This document shows, in pieces, positions 17,574 through 27,736 of a stretch of 64,000 bases of DNA (the stretch's first letter is position 1; each line of letters begins with the position of its first letter). The DNA comes from DASUBN01 sp036000105. GTDB taxonomy: Bacteria; Pseudomonadota; Gammaproteobacteria; Natronospirales; REEB76. The notes below the pieces were generated by a model. The model did not search any database and was not told where the DNA came from. It worked only from the letters and a program-made list of their open reading frames with translations. The stretch covers positions 496,001 through 560,000 of the forward strand of contig DASYGE010000012.1 in NCBI GenBank assembly GCA_036000105.1, given 5' to 3'. Position numbers and translations under genes: made by a program.

Positions 17574-18602
17574 TTAGTCTTGCGGCCTCGGCGGCGCAGT
17601 GGAACCGCGCACCACTAATTTCGGGCTGTAACCCTCGTTGCGGATGCTGTCGTCGCCTTCCCTGAGTTGTGCGATCAACAGGCGTGCCGCATGGCGTGCC
17701 ACGGTATCTGTGGATTGATGGGCGGTGGTGAGGGCCGGCCAGGATTGCCGGGAGAAGGGACTATCTTCGAAGCCGGCGATGGAGAGGTCGTAAGGCACGT
17801 TCAGGCCCGCGGTGCGGGCCGCTGCCAGCACGCCGGCGGCGATCTCGTCGTTGGAGCCGAAGATGGCCGTGGGCCGATCCTTGAGGGCGAACAGCTTGCG
17901 GGCGCCGCGGAAGCCGTCGTCGAAGGAATAATCCCCCGCCACGATGAGCTTGCTATCCGGTTTGATGCCGTATTCGCTGAGCGCGTCTTCATAACCCTTG
18001 AAACGTTCCGGACTGGAGCGGTGTTTCTTGCCGCCCCACAGGAAACCGATGCGGGTGTGTCCCAGCTGGATCAAGTGTTCGGTGATGTCGTAGGCCGCAT
18101 CCCGGTCGTCCACGAACACGCAGGGGTAACCGTCCTCCGGATCCTTGTCGGCGGAGATGATGCGCACCAATGGCACGCCGGCCGCAGCCAGGGTGCGGAG
18201 CAGCGGGATGCTCTCGGACATGGGCGGCGCGAGCACGAGCCCCGCCAGATGCGAACGCTGCACCAGTTCCGTCAGTTCCCGGATGAGTCCCGGTGAGGAG
18301 GAGTCGCAGGGGTGGATCTGCAGGCCGAAACCCATCTCGCGGCAGACGGAGAGCACGCCGCTCTGCAGGCCGATGATGTAATGGGCGTTGGGGTTGTCGT
18401 ACACGAGGCCGATGGCATAGGCCTTGGCGCTGCGCAGGCTGCGCGCCGAGAGGTCGGGGCGATATTGCAGCTCGTCGATGGCCTTCAGCACGCGCTCACG
18501 GGTGCCATCCCGCACCGAGGCTTCGTGGTTGATCACCCGCGACACGGTCTTGATGGAGACCTGCGCACGCCGGGCGACGTCTTTGATGGTGGCAATGCTC
18601 AC
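17574..18602 (-). CDS. nagR: LacI-family transcriptional regulator (NagR-like)
   Basis: A 342-residue repressor with the LacI helix-turn-helix (TIKDVARRAQVSIKTVSRVINHEASVRDGTRERVLKAIDELQYRPDLSARSLRS) and a periplasmic-binding-protein-like effector domain (FVDDRDAAYDITEHLIQLGHTRIGFLWG, AIFGSNDEIAAGVLAAARTAGLNVPYDLSIAGFEDSPFS). It is convergent with zwf and followed on the same strand side by the permease gene. A perfect LacI-type palindrome lies at 20280-20293, between the permease and kinase genes. The NagR role is by neighbourhood. Confidence 0.88.
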   Translation of the reverse strand: MSIATIKDVARRAQVSIKTVSRVINHEASVRDGTRERVLKAIDELQYRPDLSARSLRSAKAYAIGLVYDNPNAHYIIGLQSGVLSVCREMGFGLQIHPCDSSSPGLIRELTELVQRSHLAGLVLAPPMSESIPLLRTLAAAGVPLVRIISADKDPEDGYPCVFVDDRDAAYDITEHLIQLGHTRIGFLWGGKKHRSSPERFKGYEDALSEYGIKPDSKLIVAGDYSFDDGFRGARKLFALKDRPTAIFGSNDEIAAGVLAAARTAGLNVPYDLSIAGFEDSPFSRQSWPALTTAHQSTDTVARHAARLLIAQLREGDDSIRNEGYSPKLVVRGSTAPPRPQD

Positions 18603-18699
18603 GGCGACTCCGGGTGCATCTGCATGCGGGACGGGGATAGGGTCATGGGCCGGCGACTCCGGCGGACCCCTGTCGTCTGCCGGTCTTCCGCGTCCATGC

Positions 18700-19992
18700 T
18701 CAGGAGACTGCGCTGACCTTGAGTTTATTCAGACCCATCCGGTTCCCCACCAGCGCGTAGAAGAGGATATACAGGTAGCAGGGTGCCATCAACAACAGGA
18801 AAACTTCCTGGAAGTCGAACAGCTGTTTTAGGTAGACGAACAGCTGAGGGATGATGGCGCCGCCGGCGATACCCATGATGAGCAGGGCCGAGCCGAACTC
18901 GGTGTAGCGGCCGAGATGGCGGATGGCCAAGGGGAAGATGGTCGGCCACATCATGGCGTTGGCGAAACCCAAGGCCGCTACGAAGCCCACCGACATATAG
19001 CCGTGTGTGCTGAAAGCGCCCAGGGCCAGCAGGATGCCGAGCAGGGCGGAACCCGCGAGATAGCGTTCCTGGGACACGAGGCGCGGGATGAGCGCCAATC
19101 CGGCTACATAGCCCAGCAGCATCGCCACCAGAGTGAAGGACGTGAAGAACTTGGTCTGGTCCAGGGGCAGGCCGAAAGCCCGTCCGTAGGTGCCGATCGC
19201 ATCTCCCGCCATCACTTCCACGCCTACATACAGGAACAAGCACAGCACCCCCAGCCACAGATGCGGGTAATGGAATATGCCTACCCCGGCTTTGTGATCC
19301 ACATCTGCGTTGGCGGTGCTGGACTGGACTTCGGGTAGGGAGGAGCGCACCACCCAGACCGCGAGCAGCACCAGTACCCCGGCCATGATCATGTAGGGCA
19401 GGTGCACCTTGGCGGCGAAGGCATCCAGCAGCGCATCCCGCGCTTCGGGGGTGGCTGCGGCCTTCACCTGCTCTTGGATGGAGCCGATGCCGTTCAGCAC
19501 CAGGGTACCGATCACCCAGGGGGCGAGGGCCCCGGCAGTCTTGTTGCAGATACCCATGATGGCCACCCGCTGGGCAGCGCTGTCGATGGAACCCAGGATG
19601 CTGATATAGGGGTTGGCCGCAGTCTGCAAGAGCGCCAAGCCCGCGCCCATGACGAAGAGGCTGGTGAGCGCGCCGGGGTACACGCGCATGGCGGCGAACT
19701 GGCCGAAACCCAGGGCGCCTATGGCCATGACGAAGAGCCCGAGTCCCATGCCTTTCTTCATGCCCGTGGCCTTCAATATCCATGAGGACGGGATGGCCAG
19801 GAAGAAGTAAGACAGGTAGAACGCCATGGGGATGAGGAAGGCGCTCACGTCGCTGAGGTTGAAGGCCACCTGCACGAAGGCGATCAGCGGGCCGTTCAGC
19901 CAAGTGACGAAACCGAATATGAAGAACAGCATGCCGATGGCGATGATCGGCATCCACTGGTTCTGGGCTTGGCCGGCGTTTGCGGATGGCAT
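18700..19992 (-). CDS. nagP: Sugar MFS permease of the FucP/NagP family
   Basis: A 430-residue 12-TM transporter. MLFFIFGFVTWLNGPLIAFVQVAFNLSDVSAFLIPMAFYLSYFFLAIPSSW is the characteristic first part of fucose/glucose-galactose/GlcNAc proton symporters. Family motifs GAGLALLQTAANPYISILG and YVGVEVMAGDAIGTYG are present. The ATG at 19992 begins with the expected short tail; a 35-residue in-frame extension to 20097 is unlikely. It sits next to the LacI regulator and should import GlcNAc across the inner membrane. Confidence 0.92.
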   Translation of the reverse strand: MPSANAGQAQNQWMPIIAIGMLFFIFGFVTWLNGPLIAFVQVAFNLSDVSAFLIPMAFYLSYFFLAIPSSWILKATGMKKGMGLGLFVMAIGALGFGQFAAMRVYPGALTSLFVMGAGLALLQTAANPYISILGSIDSAAQRVAIMGICNKTAGALAPWVIGTLVLNGIGSIQEQVKAAATPEARDALLDAFAAKVHLPYMIMAGVLVLLAVWVVRSSLPEVQSSTANADVDHKAGVGIFHYPHLWLGVLCLFLYVGVEVMAGDAIGTYGRAFGLPLDQTKFFTSFTLVAMLLGYVAGLALIPRLVSQERYLAGSALLGILLALGAFSTHGYMSVGFVAALGFANAMMWPTIFPLAIRHLGRYTEFGSALLIMGIAGGAIIPQLFVYLKQLFDFQEVFLLLMAPCYLYILFYALVGNRMGLNKLKVSAVS

Positions 19993-20279
19993 GGTCTGGG
20001 CCTCCGGTTTAGGGCTTTTGCCATGAGGACAAAACCTGTCCTCTCTGACAGAAAACCGTGATTTTTGTCCTGTCGCCTGTCCGGTCCCGTGAGCCAAGGT
20101 GTCCGGTAGTTTGCGGGCCTCAAGGCTGTGTACTTAAGGCTACAGCCTGTCAGGATAAAGAAATACTACTTAACTATATGATTAAATTAGTAAATTTTTA
20201 GTCAACCACACGACCATCCGCTGTGGACCGCCGGATAGTACCACCGCCCGAGGCCCGGCGGGTCTTCCCGGGCCCGTAT

Positions 20280-20293
20280 TGACAACGTTGTCA
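20280..20293. promoter_or_regulatory. LacI-family operator palindrome (TGACAACGTTGTCA)
   Basis: A perfect 14-bp palindrome with a central CG, the hallmark of LacI-family operators, overlapping a -35-like TTGACA at 20279-20284. It lies 287 bp upstream of the permease start and 64 bp upstream of the kinase start, in the divergent spacer. Similar NagR boxes are known from Xanthomonas GlcNAc genes; assignment to the 17574-18602 regulator is inference. Confidence 0.7.
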
Positions 20294-20356
20294 TACTGAT
20301 ATCACACTCCAGCCCCATCGAAGCACAGGACCGGGAATACCGGAGGGAGTAAGCGT

Positions 20357-21373
20357 GTGGTCGAGCTGGTACGCCAACCGCAGCCTGGGGCGATGAGCGT
20401 GAAGGACACGCCTTTCCTTGCCGCCGACGTCGGTGGCACCCACGCACGCATCGGCCTCGTGAAGAGCGCCAGCGGCGGCGGTGTCAGCATGCTTGCCTAC
20501 CGCAAATACGCCTGCGCCGAATACCCCAGCCTCACCGCGATCCTGCGCGACTTCATGGACAACGAGGCCAAGGTCTCCGTGGACCGCTGTGCCTTGGCTG
20601 TCGCCGGCTATGTGATGGACGGCGTGGTCATCAACTACAACCTGCCCTGGAAGGTCTCGATCCAGGATCTGCGCAACGGCCTCGGCATGCACGTGCTGTC
20701 GCTCATCAACGATTTCGAAGCGGTGGCCCACGGCGCCCGCTTCATCGAACCCGGCAAGACCCTGCTCCTCACCGGCCCCGAGATCGGCTCCGGCCCGCTC
20801 GTGGTGGTCGGCCCCGGCACCGGCCTCGGTTCCGCGGTCTGCATCCCCGGCAAGAAGCGCGCCACGGTGCTCGCCACCGAAGCCGGCCAGACCAGCCTCG
20901 CCCCCGGCACCGAGCGTGAACGCGAAGTGTTGTCGCGGCTCGCCCGCGAAGGCGATTACGTCTCCTACGAACGCATCCTCTGCGGGCCGGGCCTGCGCAC
21001 CCTCTACGGCGTGCTCTGCCAGATGCGTGACGTCAAACCCACGCTGCAGACCTCCGAGGCGATCACCGCCGCGGCGCTCGAGAATGCCGACAGCGTCGCC
21101 GGCGAGACCCTGTACATGTTCTGCGCCTTGCTCGGCAGCTTCGTCGGCAACCTGGCCATGCTCTACAGCGCCAAGGGCGGCGTGTATCTCACGGGCGGCA
21201 TCCTGCCCGGCATGCGCGACTTCCTGGTGAAGAGCCAGTTCGTGGAACGTTTCCTGGACAAGGGGCGCATGCGCGCCTATCTCGAGCGCGTACCTGTAAG
21301 GCTTATGGAACACGGACAGCTCGGCGTGATCGGCGCCGCCGGCTGGTACCTGGACAATCAAGATGAAGAGTGA
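20357..21373 (+). CDS. glk: Glucokinase-family sugar kinase (possible GlcNAc kinase)
   Basis: A 338-residue PF02685-type kinase. Visible motifs are the phosphate-1 loop FLAADVGGTHARIGLV, catalytic NDFEAVAHG, GPGTGLGSAV, EAGQTSLAPGTERE and the adenosine motif GGVYLTGGILPGM. The GTG start follows GGAGGG by 8 nt; the ATG at 20393 is an alternative. Because NagP-type import yields unphosphorylated GlcNAc and no other kinase gene is near, this enzyme may phosphorylate GlcNAc as well as glucose. That specificity cannot be read from the sequence. Confidence 0.9.
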   Translation: MVELVRQPQPGAMSVKDTPFLAADVGGTHARIGLVKSASGGGVSMLAYRKYACAEYPSLTAILRDFMDNEAKVSVDRCALAVAGYVMDGVVINYNLPWKVSIQDLRNGLGMHVLSLINDFEAVAHGARFIEPGKTLLLTGPEIGSGPLVVVGPGTGLGSAVCIPGKKRATVLATEAGQTSLAPGTEREREVLSRLAREGDYVSYERILCGPGLRTLYGVLCQMRDVKPTLQTSEAITAAALENADSVAGETLYMFCALLGSFVGNLAMLYSAKGGVYLTGGILPGMRDFLVKSQFVERFLDKGRMRAYLERVPVRLMEHGQLGVIGAAGWYLDNQDEE

Positions 21374-21502
21374 TCGCGTCGATAACGGCGGCGGCAGGCG
21401 TTGTGAGCGCAGGCCGTCATGGGAAACCCAGAGGCCGATGGCGGACGGTATTTGCCGGCGTCACGGTTTTAAAACATGGCCAGACCATGAGGGGAGAGCG
21501 TC

Positions 21503-24358
21503 ATGAATTATCGGAAAAAGATCGTCCTTGCGACGAGTCTGATGGCAGGGTTCTGTTTCGCTTGCGTCAGCGCCGCCTTCGGCGACGATGACACGAGCCA
21601 GCAGACCCAGAGCAGCACGGCGGCCCCGGCTGCCGGCACCCAGGCGAGCCCCGAGAAGGCAAAAGAGAACAAACAAGCCACGCTGGAGCTGGGCACCGTC
21701 GCCGTGGTCGGCATACGCGCGAGCCTCGCGGCCTCCTTGGCCACCAAGCGCAGCGCCGACGCGGTAGTGGACGCGGTCACCGCCACGGACATCGGCAAGT
21801 TCCCCACCACCAATGTGGCGGAAGCTCTGGCCCTCATCCCCGGCGTGACCCTGGATCACAGCATGCCCGCCACCCAGCGTGTCAGCGTGGATGGACTGGA
21901 TCCCAGTCTCAACCTGAGCTACCTGGATGGCCATCCGGTGGCCCAGGCCATGTGGCTGTTCGGTGACCTTCCTAATCGCGGTTTCAATTTCTCACTGCTG
22001 CCCTCCGAGCTGGTGAGTAAGGTAGAGGTATATAAGAGCCCCGAGGCGCGCCTGCCGGAAGGCAGCCTGGGCGGCCTGATCGTCATGCACACCGCTGATC
22101 CCTTGAACTTGAAGCCCAACACGGTGGCGGGATCTGTAGGCTATAACTACAACTCGCTGGTGAGCGAGGGTAAGCCGAATGCATCGGCCTTCTTCAGCAC
22201 GAAGAACGACGACAGCACCTTTGGCTTCGATATCGCCGCCTCCCATTACGAGGAAGTGGTGAGCCGCCAGGGCATGGAGAACTACGGCTATACCCCGGTG
22301 TCGGCCATCGCCGCGCTGAATCCGGCCATCCAGGCTGAGGTCACGAGCGGCGCGCTCAAGCCCACGGACCTGATGCCGAACGAACTCTCGGCTGCCAACT
22401 TCAACCAGGTGGAGCGGCGCAACGCAGTGTTCGCCAACTTCCAGTTCCGGCCGACAGACAATTTCGAATCCACCGTTTCAGCCATGTACATGCTGGATGA
22501 TCTGGCCAACACCAACCAGTCCACCTATGCCTGGGCGGCACTGCGTCCTGCCGGCATCACCCAATTGGGCAATGTGGTGGACGGCATCGTCACCACGGGT
22601 GCCAGCACAGCTGACAACCTCGGCACCGCTCTTCCCAATGGCAACACAGATGGGCCGTGCACGAGCGACACCGCCGGTGCTTGTGCCCAGAAAGCCATCT
22701 CGCTTTCGGACAACTTCGCCCGCGAGTCGGAGATCACCACCCAGGGTCTGGACTGGCGTACGAAGTACAGCGGTTATGACTGGAACGTGACTACCCAGGC
22801 GGGTGTCAGCAATTCCACCAACCCCATCACTCAGGTCCTGAAGGAGATTGCCTACGGCGGCAGTTTCAAGTGGAACCTGAGCAATGGCTTCACTTTCACC
22901 GACCCGGCTACGGCGAATAACCCGGCCTACTGGGCTGATTACGGTTGGGGCGGCAACCATGTGCTGCTGCCTTATGCCGCCCGCGACAGCTATGCCCAGG
23001 GCGATTTCACCAAGGATCTGGATGGCGTCTTCACCGACTATATGGTCGGTCTGCGCTATGCCGGCCATTGGGAAAGCCAGTCCATGTACAACTACGGAGG
23101 GTTCACAGCCAAGACCTTGAACCAGATCGGTTACGGCGGGCTGAGCGATCTGACGGGCATGTCAAATCTGGGGCTGTCCCAGAGCATGGTCGCCCATGTA
23201 CAGACTTCAGGTTTCCAGGCCATCGCCGGGGCCAATCCCTTTTCGGCCACCGCCAACTACCCGGCCAAACCGGACCCGAACAGCTACTGGGATAACACCT
23301 GGAACGTGCAGCAGGACAACACCTCGGCCTATGTGCAGGGTGACTTCACCAGCGGCCCCACCCATGGCAACGTGGGCGCGCGCGTGGTGCAGACCAAGCT
23401 CACCGCCCAGGGGTTCTTGATTCCCGGCACCTGTATCACTGCTGATACCTTCCCCTGTGCTTTCCCGAAAGGCTTCGGCTGGCAGACATTGAGCAGCACC
23501 CATACCAGTGTGCTGCCCGCCTTCAACATCGCCTACGATGCGACCCCGGACATCGTGGTTCGTGGCGCGGCGTCGGAGACCATCGCCTATGCGCCCTACA
23601 ACCAGTTGGCCCCGTACTTCGAGGCCAATGACACGGTGCTGACGGCCGCCGCGGGCAACCCGAACTTGAGCCCGTACAAGTCTGCGAACTTCGATGGTTC
23701 GGTGGAGTGGTACTTCGCTCAAGACTCCGCTCTCGCCGGGTCGTTGTTCTACAAGGACGTCACGAACTACATCGTGAACGCTGCCACGCTGGAACAGCGC
23801 ATCAACGGTTCATGGACACTGCCCGGCTACATCAACTCCACGGGCAATGCGCTGATCGCTACCGGTCAGTGCACAGCGGCGGGCGTCTGCAAGTACAGCG
23901 TGACCCAGCCGGTGGACGGCGGTTCCGCCAAGGTAAAAGGCTTCGCCGTGAGTTACCAGCAGGCCTTCGCCGGCACTCCTTTCGGTCTGCGGGCGAACTA
24001 CACTTACTCGGACGCCACCACCAGCAGTGGCCTGCCGATGCCCTATAACTCGAAGAACACTTACTCCATCAGCCCCTACTTCGAACAGGGCCCGTTCAGC
24101 GCGAGCCTGGCTTACAGTTATCGCAGCAGCTACCTGGCGGGCGGTTACGTGGCCGGTGCCCCGTCCACCTATACTGATTCCTTCAAGGAGCTGGATGCGT
24201 CTGCGGGTTATAACTTCAACGCGAACTGGTCCTTGAATCTGAATGCGATCAACCTGCTGAACTCCACGTACTACCAGTACTTGGGCAGCAAGACCCAGCT
24301 CGCCCAGGAGTATAAGACCGGTCGTCAGTACGTGCTGAGCCTGGGCGCCAAGTTCTAA
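21503..24358 (+). CDS. TonB-dependent receptor, Caulobacter-type, probably for chitooligosaccharides
   Basis: A 951-residue outer-membrane receptor. A signal peptide (IVLATSLMAGFCFACVSAAFG) precedes a TonB-box-like VAVVGIRASL and the plug with FPTTNVAEALALIPGVTLDH, VSVDGLDPSLN and VEVYKSPEARLPEGSLGGLIVMHTADPL. The barrel ends in the classical terminal strand YVLSLGAKF. GAGGGGAGAG precedes the ATG. It lies 129 bp after the kinase gene, probably in the same unit. Location in the GlcNAc regulon suggests it brings chitin fragments into the periplasm for the GH20 enzyme. Confidence 0.93.
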   Translation: MNYRKKIVLATSLMAGFCFACVSAAFGDDDTSQQTQSSTAAPAAGTQASPEKAKENKQATLELGTVAVVGIRASLAASLATKRSADAVVDAVTATDIGKFPTTNVAEALALIPGVTLDHSMPATQRVSVDGLDPSLNLSYLDGHPVAQAMWLFGDLPNRGFNFSLLPSELVSKVEVYKSPEARLPEGSLGGLIVMHTADPLNLKPNTVAGSVGYNYNSLVSEGKPNASAFFSTKNDDSTFGFDIAASHYEEVVSRQGMENYGYTPVSAIAALNPAIQAEVTSGALKPTDLMPNELSAANFNQVERRNAVFANFQFRPTDNFESTVSAMYMLDDLANTNQSTYAWAALRPAGITQLGNVVDGIVTTGASTADNLGTALPNGNTDGPCTSDTAGACAQKAISLSDNFARESEITTQGLDWRTKYSGYDWNVTTQAGVSNSTNPITQVLKEIAYGGSFKWNLSNGFTFTDPATANNPAYWADYGWGGNHVLLPYAARDSYAQGDFTKDLDGVFTDYMVGLRYAGHWESQSMYNYGGFTAKTLNQIGYGGLSDLTGMSNLGLSQSMVAHVQTSGFQAIAGANPFSATANYPAKPDPNSYWDNTWNVQQDNTSAYVQGDFTSGPTHGNVGARVVQTKLTAQGFLIPGTCITADTFPCAFPKGFGWQTLSSTHTSVLPAFNIAYDATPDIVVRGAASETIAYAPYNQLAPYFEANDTVLTAAAGNPNLSPYKSANFDGSVEWYFAQDSALAGSLFYKDVTNYIVNAATLEQRINGSWTLPGYINSTGNALIATGQCTAAGVCKYSVTQPVDGGSAKVKGFAVSYQQAFAGTPFGLRANYTYSDATTSSGLPMPYNSKNTYSISPYFEQGPFSASLAYSYRSSYLAGGYVAGAPSTYTDSFKELDASAGYNFNANWSLNLNAINLLNSTYYQYLGSKTQLAQEYKTGRQYVLSLGAKF

Positions 24359-24418
24359 GCGCCTGACCGGTCCTGCATCCGGCCATGAGGGCCGGGACTG
24401 GTAGTAGATCCATGGATA

Positions 24419-24453
24419 CCCTGGCCGGTGGTGATCGCCACTGCCGGCCAGGG
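24419..24453 (+). terminator. Hairpin after the TonB receptor gene
   Basis: CCCTGGCCGG and its reverse complement form a perfect 10-bp stem about 60 bp after the receptor stop. There is no T run, so intrinsic termination is not assured. The rest of the 210-bp gap before gnd shows nothing else. Confidence 0.4.
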
Positions 24454-24568
24454 GGCCTTGGTCATGACTTATATCCCGCCTGAATCCGTGCAGAACCTTG
24501 AGGCTATAGACAGCTTGCCAGCGGCCGGGTGAGGCTGTGTCTTTCTTGGCACTTTCAGAGGTAAGGCT

Positions 24569-25584
<1,016 letters not shown>

Positions 25585-25588
<4 letters not shown>

Positions 25589-26301
25589 TCGACGCCGTGA
25601 GACTCGAAGCCCAGGTGTTCCCGGATGCGGATGCTGCCGCACGGGCAGCAGCGGGTTTCATCTCCCGTTCGGCGCGCCGTGCGCTGGAGCGGCAGGATCG
25701 CTTCCTGTTGGCCCTGAGCGGCGGCCGTACGCCCGGACGCATGTTCAACCACCTGGCGGCGGAAGACCTGCCCTGGCCCTGGGTGCACCTGCTGCAAGCG
25801 GATGAGCGGGCGGCGCCCGCCGACAGTGCCGAGCGCAGCCTCACGAACCTGCAGATGAACCTCCTGATGCAGGCGCGACATCCGCAGCCACAGATCCATC
25901 CCATGCCGGTGGAGATGGCGGATCTGGAGGCCGGCGCCCGTGCCTATACCCGGACCCTGGAGCAACTCGGTGGCTCGCCACCGGTGCTGGACATGGTGCA
26001 TCTAGGTCTGGGTGCCGATGGCCACGCGGCCTCCCTGGTACCGGGGGATCCGGTGCTGGACGTGGTGGACGCGGACGTGGGCCTGACCGGCCTCTACAAC
26101 GGGCGCCGCCGCATGACCCTCACTTTCCCCCTCATCAACCGGGCGCGTTCTGTGCTGTGGCTTGTCACGGGCGCGGAGAAAGCCGAGATGCTCCGCCGCC
26201 TCTGCAGCGGGGATACCAGCATGCCCGCCGGCCGCATCGACCGGGCACGAGCAGTGGTGTTCGCTGACCAGGAAGCCGCGGGCTCAGGCGCCATGCGCTA
26301 G
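25585..26301 (+). CDS. pgl: 6-phosphogluconolactonase
   Basis: A 238-residue enzyme of the NagB/DevB fold: FLLALSGGRTPGRMFNHLA, WVHLLQADERAAP (in place of DER/VP), SLTNLQMNLL and the catalytic region DMVHLGLGADGHAASLVPG, followed by TLTFPLINRAR. It hydrolyses 6-phosphogluconolactone from Zwf to the Gnd substrate. The ATG at 25585 overlaps the gnd stop (ATGA), which settles the start against a longer open frame reaching back into gnd. Confidence 0.94.
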
Positions 26302-26501
26302 TCGCGCGTGGATCACGTTTCTCACCTGCATAAGCCATCTACTCCCACCGCTGCAGGGCGCACAGGACCCCGCGCCTCAGGGTTTCCCTGAGCTTTATTC
26401 AGGTTTCTCCGGATATCCATGCCCCCAGGGCGATGTTCTGATATGCCTACGCCGCGAGGGCTTAGGAAGCCCCGGCAAATCCATCACACAGGGAGAGTGG
26501 C

Positions 26502-27089
26502 ATGTTCGACGCATACATCAGCACGGATTCCGGCAGCGACGAGCGGACAGCCCATGACACGGACGCCCAGGTCACGATATTCCCCTGCCGGGAGCGGTTC
26601 GAGGCGGGCATCAGCCGCATGTTGAGGGCCACCACCGGTCAATGCGCGGTACTGCACATGACCGTGCGCAGCGACAGCCTCTGCACTGGTTCCGTGAGTC
26701 GCAGGATATTGAACCTGGCGGGCAATGCCCTGCGCACGGGGATGCATGTCAGGGCGGCGGCGTATCTGGGCGATGCGGAATATGCCGTGCTGCTGCAGGA
26801 CACCGATGCGCGGGAAGCTGCGGCTTATGCCCAGGCGGTGACCGCACTCGTCTGCGGTGCCAGGGTGTCGTGGGACGACGAAGTGCTTACGCTCACGGCC
26901 TGCATAGGCGGCGTATTGGCCGACGACTGCGAGGATGGCGCTGCCTTGCTGGAGATGGCGGAAACGGCGAGGGCGCCCGCCTGGGGCAAACCCGGTTGCA
27001 AGGTGCACATGTTGCATGCGCCAGAAGGGGATACGCAGCTGCCGAAGAGCGGATCTGCGACCCCGACTTATTCGCTATCAGCTATATAG
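26502..27089 (+). CDS. Degenerate GGDEF-like domain protein
   Basis: A 195-residue protein of no named family. The segments CAVLHMTVRSD, LRTGMHVRAAAYLGDAEYAVLLQDTDAREAAAYAQAV and LTLTACIGGVL follow the order and spacing of a diguanylate cyclase domain. The active-site GGDEF is replaced by YLGDAEYAVLL and the DxDxFK motif is lost. It could not make c-di-GMP and might be a sensing or scaffold remnant. GGAGAG precedes the ATG. It stands alone after pgl with a convergent membrane-protein gene downstream. The domain assignment is by eye. Confidence 0.6.
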   Translation: MFDAYISTDSGSDERTAHDTDAQVTIFPCRERFEAGISRMLRATTGQCAVLHMTVRSDSLCTGSVSRRILNLAGNALRTGMHVRAAAYLGDAEYAVLLQDTDAREAAAYAQAVTALVCGARVSWDDEVLTLTACIGGVLADDCEDGAALLEMAETARAPAWGKPGCKVHMLHAPEGDTQLPKSGSATPTYSLSAI

Positions 27090-27097
27090 ATCAGCAG

Positions 27098-27553
27098 TCA
27101 GCGGACGCTGCATTCACCCGGTTCATCGAGACCCAGGTGTGCCTTCACGAGCGCGCTCTGGGCTTTCGCGAAATAGTTGACGAAGCCGAGTTTCAGGCCG
27201 ATAGCCAGCATGGCGGCGACCGCCAGCGCGATGCCCGCTGCCACGATATCCGGGTGGCCGAGGAGTGCGCCTATGTGCTCGCCGGGGCCCGGGAAGGCCA
27301 CCGGTTTACCGAGCCAGCCCAGAGTCGCCGCGGTCCAGAAGATTCCGAGCGGTACGCTGATGAAGCCGAAACCGAGGGTCCTGGATGCCACGCGAAGCAC
27401 GTTCATGGCCTGGGCCTGCCAGATCCTACGGTTGCTCCGTACTCCATCCACGATGAAGTGCCACTCGCTTTCCGCGATCTCGCCCATGAACCGACCGCCG
27501 ATATACACGGGACGCATCCTGTCCTGGCTTTGGATCGCTTCCACATCAGACAT
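27098..27553 (-). CDS. Hypothetical membrane protein with two or three hydrophobic segments
   Basis: A 151-residue protein I do not recognise. The N-terminal 50 residues are soluble (VYIGGRFMGEIAESEWHFIVDGVRSNRRIWQAQ). Then come hydrophobic stretches VLRVASRTLGFGFISVPLGIFWTAATLGW and IVAAGIALAVAAMLAIGLKLGFV, and a charged tail. GC and codon use match the neighbours. The gene is convergent with the degenerate-GGDEF gene, 8 bp away, and divergent from the chitinase gene. No function is proposed. Confidence 0.7.
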   Translation of the reverse strand: MSDVEAIQSQDRMRPVYIGGRFMGEIAESEWHFIVDGVRSNRRIWQAQAMNVLRVASRTLGFGFISVPLGIFWTAATLGWLGKPVAFPGPGEHIGALLGHPDIVAAGIALAVAAMLAIGLKLGFVNYFAKAQSALVKAHLGLDEPGECSVR

Positions 27554-27736
27554 TCCATTCTCCTAGGGTCTTACGTCTGCACCGCGGGGCCTATGTAAGG
27601 TGCTCGACAGGTTCCGGGAAACCAACCTACCTGTAAGCATATTCTCGCCGTATTCCAGTCTCTGGACAATAGTCATCGTGAAGCTGCTCCAGACGGGGCC
27701 ATGGCACAATCGGTCCCTGCACGGGAGCATCCTGAT

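Noticed and set aside
26642..27598. A 318-codon frame overlapping the degenerate-GGDEF gene
   Set aside because: Alternative-frame shadow rich in R, G and C that spans two convergent genes; the other frames have coherent hydrophobic patterns and ribosome sites.
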